Positions 48,240-56,032 of a stretch of 64,000 nt of DNA are shown piece after piece. The notes below the pieces were generated by a model. It was not told the origin of the DNA and made no database searches. It saw only the letters and a program-made list of their open reading frames with translations. Made by a program: the position numbers and the translations under genes. The DNA is taken from assembly GCF_964212655.1 (NCBI RefSeq), contig NZ_OZ156465.1, forward strand, positions 4,030,001 to 4,094,000, in the 5' to 3' direction. The stretch is from Candidatus Thiodiazotropha sp. LNASS1. GTDB lineage: Bacteria; Pseudomonadota; Gammaproteobacteria; Chromatiales; Chromatiaceae. The first letter of the stretch is position 1, and each line of letters opens with the position of its first letter.

Positions 48240-49580
48240 ATGCCAGCGCTCTCCACACTGTTCAAACGCAGCTTCTCACACGGTATTCACCCGCAGGAAT
48301 ACAAACACCGGACCGCCTCCCTGCATACCCAGAGAATGCCTTTTGTAGAGCGCTACATATTGCCTTTGCACCAGCACTTGGGAGCACCCGCGAAGGCGGT
48401 GGTGGAGGCAGGGCAACAGGTAGGGCGAGGTCAACTGATTGCCGAGCCTGGGGCATTCGTATCCGCCAGTCTGCACAGTCCGGTCACCGGCCGGGTCAAG
48501 GCCATTGGAAGACGGCGTTTTCCCGGCGGACGATATGAACAGGCCATCGAGATCGAAGCCGATCTGTATGCCACCCAGCGCCTCGATGTTGAGCAGCCGC
48601 CCGACTGGCGGGGACTGTCGCTGGAGGATTTAGTCTCCGTTATTCAACGGACGGGCATTGTGGGTCTGGGAGGGGCTTCGCTTCCCGCGCATGTCAAATA
48701 CTCTTTGCGTGAAGGTGTGAAGATCAAACACCTGATTGCCAATGGCGCCGAGTGTGAACCTTATCTGACCAACGATCATAGAATCATGGTGGAGCGTCCT
48801 GAGGCGTTACTGCGGGGCGTCGAGATTCTGCACAACCTGTTGGGGGCCGAGGAGTCCATTCTCGGGATCGAACTCAACAAGCCGGACGCCATCGCGGCCC
48901 TGGATAGGCGTATCCCCTCCGACAAGCCGTTTCGTGTAGCTCCCCTGAGGGTCAAATACCCACAGGGGGATTCCAAAATGATGATCAAATCCCTGCTGAA
49001 TGTAGAGATACCCAAGGGACTGCATGCGGCGGACATGGGTATCATCATGAACAATGTCAGCACCCTTGTCGCTATCGCTGACTATTTCGAGTCCGGCATG
49101 CCCTATATCGACCGTATGGTGACGGTATCAGGGCCCGGTATTGAATATCCCGCCAACCTGATCGTCCCACTGGGCACCCCCGTCCGGGAGGTGCTTCGAT
49201 TCTGCGGCGGGCTCAAGGAGGATACCAAAGAGGTGCTCATGGGGGGACCCATGATGGGTACTCCCATTGCCAGTCTGGATGCGCCGATCATCAAATCCAG
49301 CTCCGGAATACTGGCCTTTACCGCGGAACAGACAGCTCGTCCGAAGGAGTATCCCTGCATACGCTGTGGCAGGTGTGTGGAGGCATGCCCCTATTTTCTC
49401 AATCCGTCCAAACTGGCCCGTCTTGCCAGAGCGCGTCAGTTCGATCAGATCAAACAGGCCAATGTCACCGAGTGTGTGGAGTGTGGCTCCTGCACCTACT
49501 CCTGCCCCTCGGGTATACCCATCGTGCAACTGATACGCAGCGCTAAAAGCGAGTTGCGCGGAAAGCGGGGCAGGCACTGA
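48240..49580 (+). CDS. rnfC: RnfC
   Basis: NAD- and FMN-linked peripheral subunit of Rnf. 446 aa from ATG 48240; the open frame to TTG 48204 overlaps the previous gene. GVKIKHLIANGAECEPYLTND and the SLBB-type middle domain lead to two [4Fe-4S] motifs, CIRCGRCVEACPYF and CVECGSCTYSCPSG. There is no long Ala/Lys-rich tail as in E. coli RsxC, so it is the short form found in anaerobes. The gene starts 7 bp after the PFOR-like stop. Confidence 0.95.
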   Translation: MPALSTLFKRSFSHGIHPQEYKHRTASLHTQRMPFVERYILPLHQHLGAPAKAVVEAGQQVGRGQLIAEPGAFVSASLHSPVTGRVKAIGRRRFPGGRYEQAIEIEADLYATQRLDVEQPPDWRGLSLEDLVSVIQRTGIVGLGGASLPAHVKYSLREGVKIKHLIANGAECEPYLTNDHRIMVERPEALLRGVEILHNLLGAEESILGIELNKPDAIAALDRRIPSDKPFRVAPLRVKYPQGDSKMMIKSLLNVEIPKGLHAADMGIIMNNVSTLVAIADYFESGMPYIDRMVTVSGPGIEYPANLIVPLGTPVREVLRFCGGLKEDTKEVLMGGPMMGTPIASLDAPIIKSSSGILAFTAEQTARPKEYPCIRCGRCVEACPYFLNPSKLARLARARQFDQIKQANVTECVECGSCTYSCPSGIPIVQLIRSAKSELRGKRGRH

Positions 49581-50587
49581 TGAACGACAAGGATCCGAGA
49601 TTACTGGTGCAGCCATCCCCCCTGTTGAAACAGGAGATGACAACCGCTCAGACCATGAAGGATCTGCTGTATGCGTTGTTGCCAGCCACTCTGGCTGGAA
49701 TTTGGCTGTTCGGTCTGGGTGCGCTTCTGGTTATTGTGGCGAGTGTCCTGGGGGCGGTGCTTACAGAATGGCTCTTCTCCCCGGGAGACCAGCGATGGCA
49801 GCGACTGCTGGATGGCAGCGGCGTGCTGACGGGTCTGTTGCTGGGCCTGACCCTGCCCCCCGCGTTACCGCTGTGGATGGCTTTTCTCGGTGGGGTAGTC
49901 TCCATTGGTATAGGCAAGGTGATCTGGGGTGGACTGGGACACAATCTGTTCAATCCGGCCCTGGTCGGGCGGGCCTTTCTGCTTGCGACCTTCCCGAATG
50001 CCATGACGACCTGGAGTGTCCAGGCAAGTGGAGATGGCTTTCTGTTGTGGTATCCCTCCAACTTTGCACTGCCATTCATGCAACCCCACTACGATGCGGT
50101 ATCCGCAGCCACACCCCTGGGATTGATGAAATTCGAGCAGCAGCCGACCCCGCTGGTCGATTTGGCATTGGGTAATAGCGCAGGCTGTATCGGCGAGACC
50201 AGTGGGGTGTTGTTGCTGGCGGGAGGGATCTATCTGCTGTTGCGTCGAGATATCGACTGGCGTATCCCGGTGGGTATCATGCTTTCGGCTGCACTCTTTT
50301 CGGGTGTGCTTTACGCCATCGATACAGCTCGGTATCCGGATCCTTTATTCGCCCTGTTATCCGGGGGATTGTTGCTGGCGGCTTTCTATATGGCGACGGA
50401 CCCGGTTACCTCCCCCCTGACACCGCGCGGCGCCTGGATCTTCGCCATAGGTATCGGACTGCTGGTTGTACTGATCCGGCTTTTCGGCGGCTTTCCCGAG
50501 GGGGTTATGTACGCCATCTTGTTGATGAATGCGGCCACGCCTCTGATCGACCGCTACACTCAGCCCCGCGTGTTCGGCAAGGAGTGA
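49580..50587 (+). CDS. rnfD: RnfD
   Basis: Membrane subunit with covalently bound FMN. 335 aa with many hydrophobic helices. The flavinylation site reads YDAVSAATPL with Thr 178, a slight variant of the S/TGAT motif. GGLGHNLFNPALVGRAFLL and the MATDPVTSPLTPRG block are typical of NqrB/RnfD. The start overlaps the rnfC stop by one base. Confidence 0.95.
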   Translation: MNDKDPRLLVQPSPLLKQEMTTAQTMKDLLYALLPATLAGIWLFGLGALLVIVASVLGAVLTEWLFSPGDQRWQRLLDGSGVLTGLLLGLTLPPALPLWMAFLGGVVSIGIGKVIWGGLGHNLFNPALVGRAFLLATFPNAMTTWSVQASGDGFLLWYPSNFALPFMQPHYDAVSAATPLGLMKFEQQPTPLVDLALGNSAGCIGETSGVLLLAGGIYLLLRRDIDWRIPVGIMLSAALFSGVLYAIDTARYPDPLFALLSGGLLLAAFYMATDPVTSPLTPRGAWIFAIGIGLLVVLIRLFGGFPEGVMYAILLMNAATPLIDRYTQPRVFGKE

Positions 50588-50594
50588 CATTCAG

Positions 50595-51221
50595 TTGAAT
50601 CAGCAGAGCCGACAACAGATGAAGGTCAGCGAACCCGGATCCAACCGTTTGGTGGCGACACTTGGCTTTGCGGGACTGCTATCCGGCCTGATCATCGTCT
50701 CCGTATTTGAAGCCACCCTGCCCACTATTACCGCCTATAAAGCGAAAGTTCTGCAGGAGGCGGTATTCAAAGTGTTGCCCGGCTCCACGCAACTGCAGCG
50801 ATTGGTCTACCGGGATGGTCGATTGACGCCGGTGGAAGAGGTCGGGAAGGGTGAGGAATTCGTCTTCGGCGGCCAAGATGCGCAGGGTGTGCTGGTGGGG
50901 TATGCCATTCCCGGTTCAGGTCCCGGTTTCCAGGACACCATTCGATTGCTCTATGGCTATCAGCCCAAGCAGCGCAGGGTGGTTGGCATGGAGATACTCG
51001 AGAGCCGGGAAACGCCGGGTCTGGGTGACAAGATCTACAAAGATGCCGAGTTCGTTTCGAATTTCGATGCCTTATCCGTCGAACCGGAAATAGTGACCGT
51101 GAAGCGAGGCGCTAAAGCAGCGCCGAACGAGGTTGATGCCATCACCGGTGCGACTATCTCCTCCAAGGCGGTGGTGCGGATTATCAACCAGACGAACCAA
51201 CAGTGGTTACAGCGTTTCTAA
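50595..51221 (+). CDS. rnfG: RnfG
   Basis: Periplasmic-facing flavoprotein subunit. 208 aa: one N-terminal membrane helix (LVATLGFAGLLSGLIIVSVFEATLP) and an FMN-binding domain with LESRETPGLGDKI. The covalent-FMN motif is DAITGATISSKAVV, with Thr 187. TTG 50595 has GGAG ten bases upstream; an in-frame ATG at 50619 is the alternative. No ApbE flavin transferase gene is in the window. Confidence 0.95.
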   Translation: MNQQSRQQMKVSEPGSNRLVATLGFAGLLSGLIIVSVFEATLPTITAYKAKVLQEAVFKVLPGSTQLQRLVYRDGRLTPVEEVGKGEEFVFGGQDAQGVLVGYAIPGSGPGFQDTIRLLYGYQPKQRRVVGMEILESRETPGLGDKIYKDAEFVSNFDALSVEPEIVTVKRGAKAAPNEVDAITGATISSKAVVRIINQTNQQWLQRF

Positions 51222-51234
51222 CAGGGTGAAGAGC

Positions 51235-51885
51235 ATGCCTGAGAAAAAACAAGACGCTTATCAGGAGTTCATCAAGGGGCTTTGGCGCGACAACCCGGTT
51301 TTTGTTCAAGTGCTGGGCATGTGTCCCATGCTTGCAGTCACCAACTCTGCGATGAATGCACTGGTTATGGGAGGGGCGACTTTTTTTGTTCTGGTGGCCT
51401 CGAGTTTTTTCGTTTCATCATTGAAAAACTGGATACCCAAACAGGTACGTATCTCCACGTATATCATTATCATCGCCACTTTTGTCACCGTCACCGACTT
51501 TACCCTTGAGGCGCTGATGCCAAAGGTCCACAAAGAGCTGGGGGCCTTCATACCCTTGATCGTAGCCAACTGCATGATCCTGGGACGGCAGGAGGCCTTT
51601 GCTGCTCGCAACTCGGTGCGTTTCGCCGTGGTGGATGCGCTGGGTATGGCCAGTGGTTTCCTGTTCGCCCTGTTCTCACTGGGTGCGGTTCGTGAGTTAC
51701 TGGGAGAGGGAGCGCTGTTCGGATTCAAACTCTTCAGTGAGAACTTCGAACCCTGGGTGATCATGATCCTGCCGCCCGGCGGTTTCATCACCTTGGGCCT
51801 TTTATTGCTCTTTTTCAACTGGCTGAAAGAGCGTAAGGACAGACTGGCGCAACAACTGGATCAGATGGAGATTGAAGCACCATGA
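51235..51885 (+). CDS. rnfE: RnfE
   Basis: Integral membrane subunit of the NqrD/RnfE family, about six helices, 216 aa. I start it at ATG 51235 (MPEKKQDAYQEFIKGLWRDNP). The frame runs upstream to 51133 but there only overlaps rnfG. Diagnostic parts are NPVFVQVLGMCPMLAVTNSA with the membrane Cys, PLIVANCMILGRQEAFA and the PPGGFITLGLLL end. Overlaps rnfA by four bases. Confidence 0.95.
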   Translation: MPEKKQDAYQEFIKGLWRDNPVFVQVLGMCPMLAVTNSAMNALVMGGATFFVLVASSFFVSSLKNWIPKQVRISTYIIIIATFVTVTDFTLEALMPKVHKELGAFIPLIVANCMILGRQEAFAARNSVRFAVVDALGMASGFLFALFSLGAVRELLGEGALFGFKLFSENFEPWVIMILPPGGFITLGLLLLFFNWLKERKDRLAQQLDQMEIEAP

Positions 51886-52460
51886 ACGAACTTGTGTGGA
51901 TTTTCATCAGCGCCCTGCTAATCAACAATTTTGTACTGGCCTATTTTCTCGGCTTGTGTCCTTTTTTGGGTGTATCGCAGCGATTGGAAACCGCTTTCCG
52001 ATTGGGCTTGGCCACCATATTCGTGATGCTGATTACCGCATTGTGCGCCTGGCTGCTCAATACCTATATTCTGATTTATGCACCTTATCTAAGGTTGATC
52101 AGTTTTATCGTGGTCATTGCCAGCACGGTTCAATTCATTGAGATGGTGATAAAAAAGCTGAGTCCGGCTCTGTTCAAGGCATTGGGGATATTCCTTCCCT
52201 TGATCACCACCAACTGCGCGATTCTCGGTCTGGCCATCTTCGCCACCAACAAAGGGTATGGATTCACACAGGGTATGACCTATGCTTTGGGAGCAGGGTT
52301 GGGTTTTACGCTTGCTCTGGTGCTGATGGCCGGATTGCGGGAGGAGACCGAGCTGGCTGAAGTGCCTAGACTGATTAAAGGGACTGCCATGAACCTGATT
52401 ATTGCCGGAATTCTCTCCATGGCATTCATGGGATTTGCCGGCCTGTTCAGTGCGGCATGA
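51882..52460 (+). CDS. rnfA: RnfA
   Basis: Integral membrane subunit paired with RnfE; together they hold the intramembrane Fe-S site. 192 aa, about six helices. LLINNFVLAYFLGLCPFLGVS and LPLITTNCAILGLAIF supply the two conserved cysteines. The ATG overlaps the rnfE stop (ATGA). With rnfB, C, D, G and E this completes all six core Rnf subunits, in the order B-(giant)-C-D-G-E-A. Confidence 0.96.
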   Translation: MNELVWIFISALLINNFVLAYFLGLCPFLGVSQRLETAFRLGLATIFVMLITALCAWLLNTYILIYAPYLRLISFIVVIASTVQFIEMVIKKLSPALFKALGIFLPLITTNCAILGLAIFATNKGYGFTQGMTYALGAGLGFTLALVLMAGLREETELAEVPRLIKGTAMNLIIAGILSMAFMGFAGLFSAA

Positions 52461-52633
52461 CCATGTGGATACACGTGTTCGCCATATTGGGATTAGTGGC
52501 CTTGTGTGCAGGCTGGGTGGTATTTCAATTGTGGTTGAACAGGCTGGATCCTGAGAGAGTAGCGTCCTCGGACAACTGCTCAGGATGTGGTTCCTGCGCT
52601 CATTCCACGTCGAGCGAGACAGAGCGGGACTAA
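52457..52633 (+). CDS. 58-aa membrane peptide with a CxxCxxC motif, last gene of the rnf operon
   Basis: The ATG at 52457 overlaps the rnfA stop by four bases (ATGA), the same coupling used between several genes in this operon. The product has one membrane helix (WIHVFAILGLVALCAGWVVF), a short linker, then NCSGCGSC (Cys 41, 44, 47) and a charged tail. This recalls small maturation factors such as NqrM of the Na+-NQR complex and FeoB-associated Cys-rich proteins, though I cannot claim homology. A role in delivering iron or assembling the RnfA/E metal site is a reasonable inference. Confidence 0.75.
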   Translation: MTMWIHVFAILGLVALCAGWVVFQLWLNRLDPERVASSDNCSGCGSCAHSTSSETERD

Positions 52634-52841
52634 CATCAAGGATCAGGAATCATCCCGCTTCATTTTTCGGTCAAACCGACAATTGTGCAGTTGATGGACT
52701 ATTGTTTCAGATGAGCATCATCTCATTTCGATGAGTGGTGTAGGGCCGGCAAGCCGATTCAGGGACAGTATAAAAAAGCATTTAAAAAATAGTGGACGTC
52801 AGATGCCGGTATGACTCAGTGTGAGGAGGCATTGGAATTTA

Positions 52842-53021
52842 ATGACGACCAAACAATCCGATCATGACAACGATCAACAGCAGCAGGCTGAAGCCAAACC
52901 GGGCTCGAGCGATGGTCAGTTTAAGGAGATCATGTGCTGGAAAGATCCCTTTAAGGTCTGTAAATGCGAGCATGCGCAGCAGGGCGTCTATTGTGGCCGC
53001 TTCCCCATTCCCACGGATTAG
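52842..53021 (+). CDS. small Cys-rich protein of unknown function
   Basis: 59 aa from ATG 52842 (AGGAGG 12 bp upstream; a GTG at 52821 is in frame). A polar, disordered N-terminus rich in Gln/Asp precedes a compact CWKDPFKVCKCEHAQQGVYCG tail with four cysteines (C-x7-C-x-C-x9-C) that could bind a metal. The stop TAG is the beginning of the dispersed 23-bp motif. It lies 208 bp after the Rnf-linked peptide; that gap holds two weak hairpins but no T-tract. Confidence 0.5.
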   Translation: MTTKQSDHDNDQQQQAEAKPGSSDGQFKEIMCWKDPFKVCKCEHAQQGVYCGRFPIPTD

Positions 53022-53038
53022 TGTTAACAGGCTCTAGC
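53016..53038 (+). repeat. dispersed 23-bp motif, copy 2
   Basis: Differs from copy 1 (31861-31883) at two positions over the 23 bp, near the 3' end. It provides the stop codon of the small Cys-rich gene, so either the motif inserted there or the gene call is too long. Confidence 0.55.
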
Positions 53039-53159
53039 AGATAAGGATTGCTGTTTCCAGGAAATTCGAGGCTTCCTTTTGTTAAGAGGCCACACCACTG
53101 TTGCGTTACCGTCTCTGGCGGATGCCAACAATACCAAGTCGCCATGAGGAGGAGTCGAT

Positions 53160-53726
53160 ATGGGTGCCGGTGTTATACCCTTCTCTGTACATGAAGATGA
53201 TGTCTGTTTCCTGTTTCAATCAACTTTCAGTGGCCGCAAGACAGGCTATCTGATCGATTTTGGCGGTGGCCTGGGTGAAGGCGAGAGTTTCAGACAGACC
53301 GCAGTCAGGGAATTCGTCGAGGAGACGGAAACCATGTATTTCTCCGACGATCTGCAACAGGCGAGCCGGAATGCCGAAAAGGTCGATCATCAGATTCCAA
53401 TTGTGGACGCCTTGTTCGAAAAAACCCTTTCTGACCATCCCGATTGGTGGTGCAACAGGGCGTCAGGCAACCGGCTGCAGCCTAAAAAGTGGAGAACCTA
53501 CTTCATTGAATTTCCATACCGGGACATCCAAGCGCTGAATCGTGAATGGCAGCAGGACTCGGTGGGCAGATTCAAGAAAAGACGTGAGCTGTCATGGTTG
53601 GCTTCCACTGAATTGCTTGCCCTCTACGCGAACAGGCCGGGTCGTCTATGGAAGCGTGTGCGCCAGTTGGAAAGTGCGCCGGCTCTTATTCGATCGATTG
53701 TGGAAACCAAGCTTGGGGATAGCTAG
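53160..53726 (+). CDS. Nudix hydrolase
   Basis: 188 aa. The Nudix box reads G36-x5-E42-x7-REF-x-EE (residues 36-55), giving the Mg-binding REFVEE, but the final Gly of the consensus is Glu. A strong ribosome-binding site (GGAGGAG) fixes ATG 53160. Substrate not predictable: nucleoside diphosphate derivatives are typical. It stands alone in the accessory stretch between rnf and carAB. Confidence 0.88.
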   Translation: MGAGVIPFSVHEDDVCFLFQSTFSGRKTGYLIDFGGGLGEGESFRQTAVREFVEETETMYFSDDLQQASRNAEKVDHQIPIVDALFEKTLSDHPDWWCNRASGNRLQPKKWRTYFIEFPYRDIQALNREWQQDSVGRFKKRRELSWLASTELLALYANRPGRLWKRVRQLESAPALIRSIVETKLGDS

Positions 53727-53776
53727 TCCCGCCGGTAGGGTGCCGTAAGGGCTCCGCTAAGGGGCTATTGAAATCA

Positions 53777-53833
53777 ATGCGTGTAAATCGCGATATGATG
53801 GATGAAGACTCTCTGCAAACTGTATTGAAGTGA
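53777..53833 (+). CDS. 18-codon leader or antitoxin remnant overlapping the PIN gene
   Basis: ATG 53777 to TGA 53833 encodes MRVNRDMMDEDSLQTVLK. Its stop overlaps the GTG start of the PIN gene (GTGA), the coupling normally seen between an antitoxin and its toxin. It is far too short for a VapB antitoxin, so it may be the remains of one or a translation leader. Confidence 0.3.
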   Translation: MRVNRDMMDEDSLQTVLK

Positions 53834-54258
53834 TAGCAGTCGATACTGATGTAATACTACGCTGCCTACTTGAAGATGATGCCGGTCAAACTGTCATTGC
53901 GGTATGGTTGATTACAGGTAAGCGCCCTGTATTGATCACAGATGCTGTGTTGGCGGAGTTGATTTGGACGCTGAGAGGAAAAAAGTATCAGCTCAAAAAG
54001 CCCGATGCAATTGCCGTCATTCTGGCCCTTTTTCATGAGCCCAATATCAGGTTCGAGGATGGACAAGTGGTATGGATTGTATTGAACGGCTACCGTAAAT
54101 CTAAGCCTGTCAACAGTAAAGAAGCGGATTTTGCCGATGCACTGATCGTCAATAAGGCCAAATCCATAGCGGTCAGAAAGAAGCAGCGGTTTCAAGGGAG
54201 CTATACTTTCGATACGGCTGCGCAGTCATTGTCCGTGCCCAATGCCCCGATAGGATAG
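53830..54258 (+). CDS. PIN-domain protein (VapC-like)
   Basis: 142 aa, complete PIN fold with the acidic residues of the RNase site: D5 (AVDTDVIL), E43 (LAELIW), D100/D103 (DFADALI) and D128 (TFDTAA). VapC toxins cleave tRNA or rRNA and are normally preceded by an antitoxin gene. Here only an 18-codon frame overlaps the start. The toxin may be orphaned and tolerated, or controlled from elsewhere. GTG start. Confidence 0.75.
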   Translation: MIAVDTDVILRCLLEDDAGQTVIAVWLITGKRPVLITDAVLAELIWTLRGKKYQLKKPDAIAVILALFHEPNIRFEDGQVVWIVLNGYRKSKPVNSKEADFADALIVNKAKSIAVRKKQRFQGSYTFDTAAQSLSVPNAPIG

Positions 54259-54353
54259 ACAGCCTCCTTTCCCATCAGTACAATACCCGCTCAACTATTT
54301 CGGGTGTTCTCCTCGATCGACACGCCCGGAACCTACTGATTTACGCATACATT

Positions 54354-54384
54354 GGGGCAGGCACTTCGTGACCTGCCCCTTTTT
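54354..54384 (+). terminator. intrinsic terminator just upstream of carA
   Basis: GGGGCAGG (54354-54361) pairs perfectly with CCTGCCCC (54372-54379). The inner CAC/GTG extends the stem and a T5 run follows (54380-54384). It ends 23 bp before the carA start. It may end the PIN transcript, or, if the carAB promoter lies upstream, act as an attenuator. Confidence 0.85.
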
Positions 54385-54407
54385 GCACGCCTGTAGTGGA
54401 GAGACTC

Positions 54408-55562
54408 TTGAGAAAACCCGCAATTCTGGTCCTGGAGGATGGCAGCCGGTTCAGGGGCGAAGCCATCGGTGCCGAGGGTGAGACCGTCGGCGAAGTGGTT
54501 TTCAATACGGCGATGACCGGTTATCAGGAGATTCTGACCGATCCCTCCTATCGTCAGCAGATCGTTACCCTGACCTATCCCCATATCGGCAACACCGGCA
54601 TCAACCAGGAGGATGAGGAGTCCACCCAGATCCACGCCGCCGGCCTGGTGATACGGGACCTGCCGCTGATCACCAGCAATTGGCGCTCGGAGGAGTCCCT
54701 CGAGCTCTACCTGCAGCGTCACGGCATCATCGCCATTGCCGGCATCGATACCCGCAAGCTGACCCGTATCCTGCGGGAGAAGGGCGCTCAAAACGGCGCA
54801 ATCATAGCGGGAGACAATATCGATCCCGCCAAGGGACTGGAGTTGGCCAAGGGATTCCCCGGGCTGAAAGGTATGGACTTGGCAAAAGAAGTCACTACCT
54901 CATTACCCTATGAATGGGCTCAGGGCTCCTGGTCGCTGGAAGAGGGCCATCCCGAGGCGCCCCATCCGATCGACGAGAAGCTGCCGTATCATGTAGTGGC
55001 TTACGATTACGGTATCAAGCGCAATATCCTGCGTATGTTGGTCGACAGGGAGTGCCGCGTCACCGTGGTGCCGGCACAGATGCCGGCGGAAGATGTTCTG
55101 GCATTGCAGCCCGATGGGGTCTTTCTCTCCAATGGACCGGGTGATCCGGAGCCCTGCGACTACGCCATCGATGCCATCGGCAAGATCGTCGATACAGGCA
55201 TGCCTGTGTTCGGCATCTGTTTGGGGCATCAGTTGCTGGCATTGGCCTCCGGCGCCAAGACCATGAAGATGAAATTCGGCCATCACGGCGCCAACCATCC
55301 GGTGCAGGATCTGGAGCAGGGCACGGTGATGATCAGCAGCCAGAACCACGGTTTTGCGGTGGACGAGCAGAGCCTCCCCGATCACCTGACCGCCACCCAT
55401 CGGTCCCTGTTCGATGGCACGCTGCAGGGCATTCATCGCAGCGACAAACCCGCCTTCAGCTTCCAGGGCCACCCGGAAGCCAGCCCGGGACCCCATGACG
55501 TGGCGCCGGTATTCGATCATTTTATCGATTTGATGAAAGAAAGAGATTCAAGCCGCGAATAG
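54408..55562 (+). CDS. carA: carbamoyl-phosphate synthase small subunit
   Basis: Glutamine amidotransferase subunit feeding ammonia to CarB for arginine and pyrimidine synthesis. 384 aa from TTG 54408 (GGAG six bases upstream; aligns with the E. coli start); a GTG at 54396 is in frame. [17 protein letters not shown], the nucleophile Cys in [17 protein letters not shown], and the [14 protein letters not shown] His/Glu are present. The last codons (SRE-stop) come from the left arm of an inserted element. Known arginine/pyrimidine control cannot be seen. Confidence 0.97.
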   Translation: MRKPAILVLEDGSRFRGEAIGAEGETVGEVVFNTAMTGYQEILTDPSYRQQIVTLTYPHIGNTGINQEDEESTQIHAAGLVIRDLPLITSNWRSEESLELYLQRHGIIAIAGIDTRKLTRILREKGAQNGAIIAGDNIDPAKGLELAKGFPGLKGMDLAKEVTTSLPYEWAQGSWSLEEGHPEAPHPIDEKLPYHVVAYDYGIKRNILRMLVDRECRVTVVPAQMPAEDVLALQPDGVFLSNGPGDPEPCDYAIDAIGKIVDTGMPVFGICLGHQLLALASGAKTMKMKFGHHGANHPVQDLEQGTVMISSQNHGFAVDEQSLPDHLTATHRSLFDGTLQGIHRSDKPAFSFQGHPEASPGPHDVAPVFDHFIDLMKERDSSRE

Positions 55563-56008
55563 ACGCTAATCACCGCAAATGGACACAAATAGTACGAAAA
55601 GGATTTCGGAACGGGTTATTGGATGCGCCTACACCGTCGGTAATGAGTGGGACCGGGATTTCTAGAGAGTGTTTATGAGAAAGCACTATGTGTAGAAATG
55701 GTTAGGAATGGTCTCGGGGTAGAGCGACAGAAACAATTGAACGTTACCTATAAAGGGGAAGTTGTTGGAAAGTACTTTGCAGATATTCTTGTTGAAAATT
55801 GCCTGTTGCTTGAGGTGAAGGCGGTTGCAAGATTGTCACCAGAACATAAGGCACAAGTCATCAATTATTTAAAGGCAACAGATTTAACTGTTTCGCTGCT
55901 CATAAATTTCGGAACACCCAGAACCGAAATTAAACGTATCGTCTGGCGGCATGACGATTCAAAAGTGATTTAGCGAAAATTTGCGGTGATTAGCGTCCAT
56001 TTGCGGCT
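55551..56008. mobile_element. 458-bp inverted-repeat element between carA and carB
   Basis: The left arm 55551-55580 and the reverse complement of the right arm 55979-56008 agree at 28 of 30 positions by my count. The arms are built of decamers (CGCRAATRGA, CGCTAATCAC, CGCAAAT...). Between them lies a frameshifted GxxExxY gene. No transposase, and no clear target duplication. It splits the carAB operon and supplies the carA stop codon. It ends 24 bp before the carB ATG, so carB may rely on read-through. Confidence 0.75.
55579..55973 (+). pseudogene. GxxExxY-family gene with a -1 frameshift
   Basis: An ATG at 55579 opens a frame reading MDTNSTKRISERVIGCAYTVGNE, then shifts to stop at 55665. 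The following frame from GTG 55647 continues GPGFLESVYEKALCVEM to a stop at 55973. Family members read ...NELGPGFLESVYEKAL without a break, so one base is missing near 55647-55649. The GxxExxY signature (GFLESVY), FADILVENCLLLEVKA (PD-(D/E)XK-like core) and QVINYLKATD are intact. Function unknown; members are often multicopy and repeat-associated. Confidence 0.8.
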
Positions 56009-56032
56009 AATTTGAGGTTCGACGGTAGATAA

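Noticed and set aside
51133-51234. N-terminal extension of rnfE
   Set aside because: The extra codons overlap rnfG and encode an Arg/Ser-rich shadow sequence; the family N-terminus begins at ATG 51235.
52634-52841. Terminator after the rnf operon
   Set aside because: Two small hairpins are present (including CTCAT-TTCG-ATGAG), but neither is followed by a T-tract and the stems are only 5 bp.
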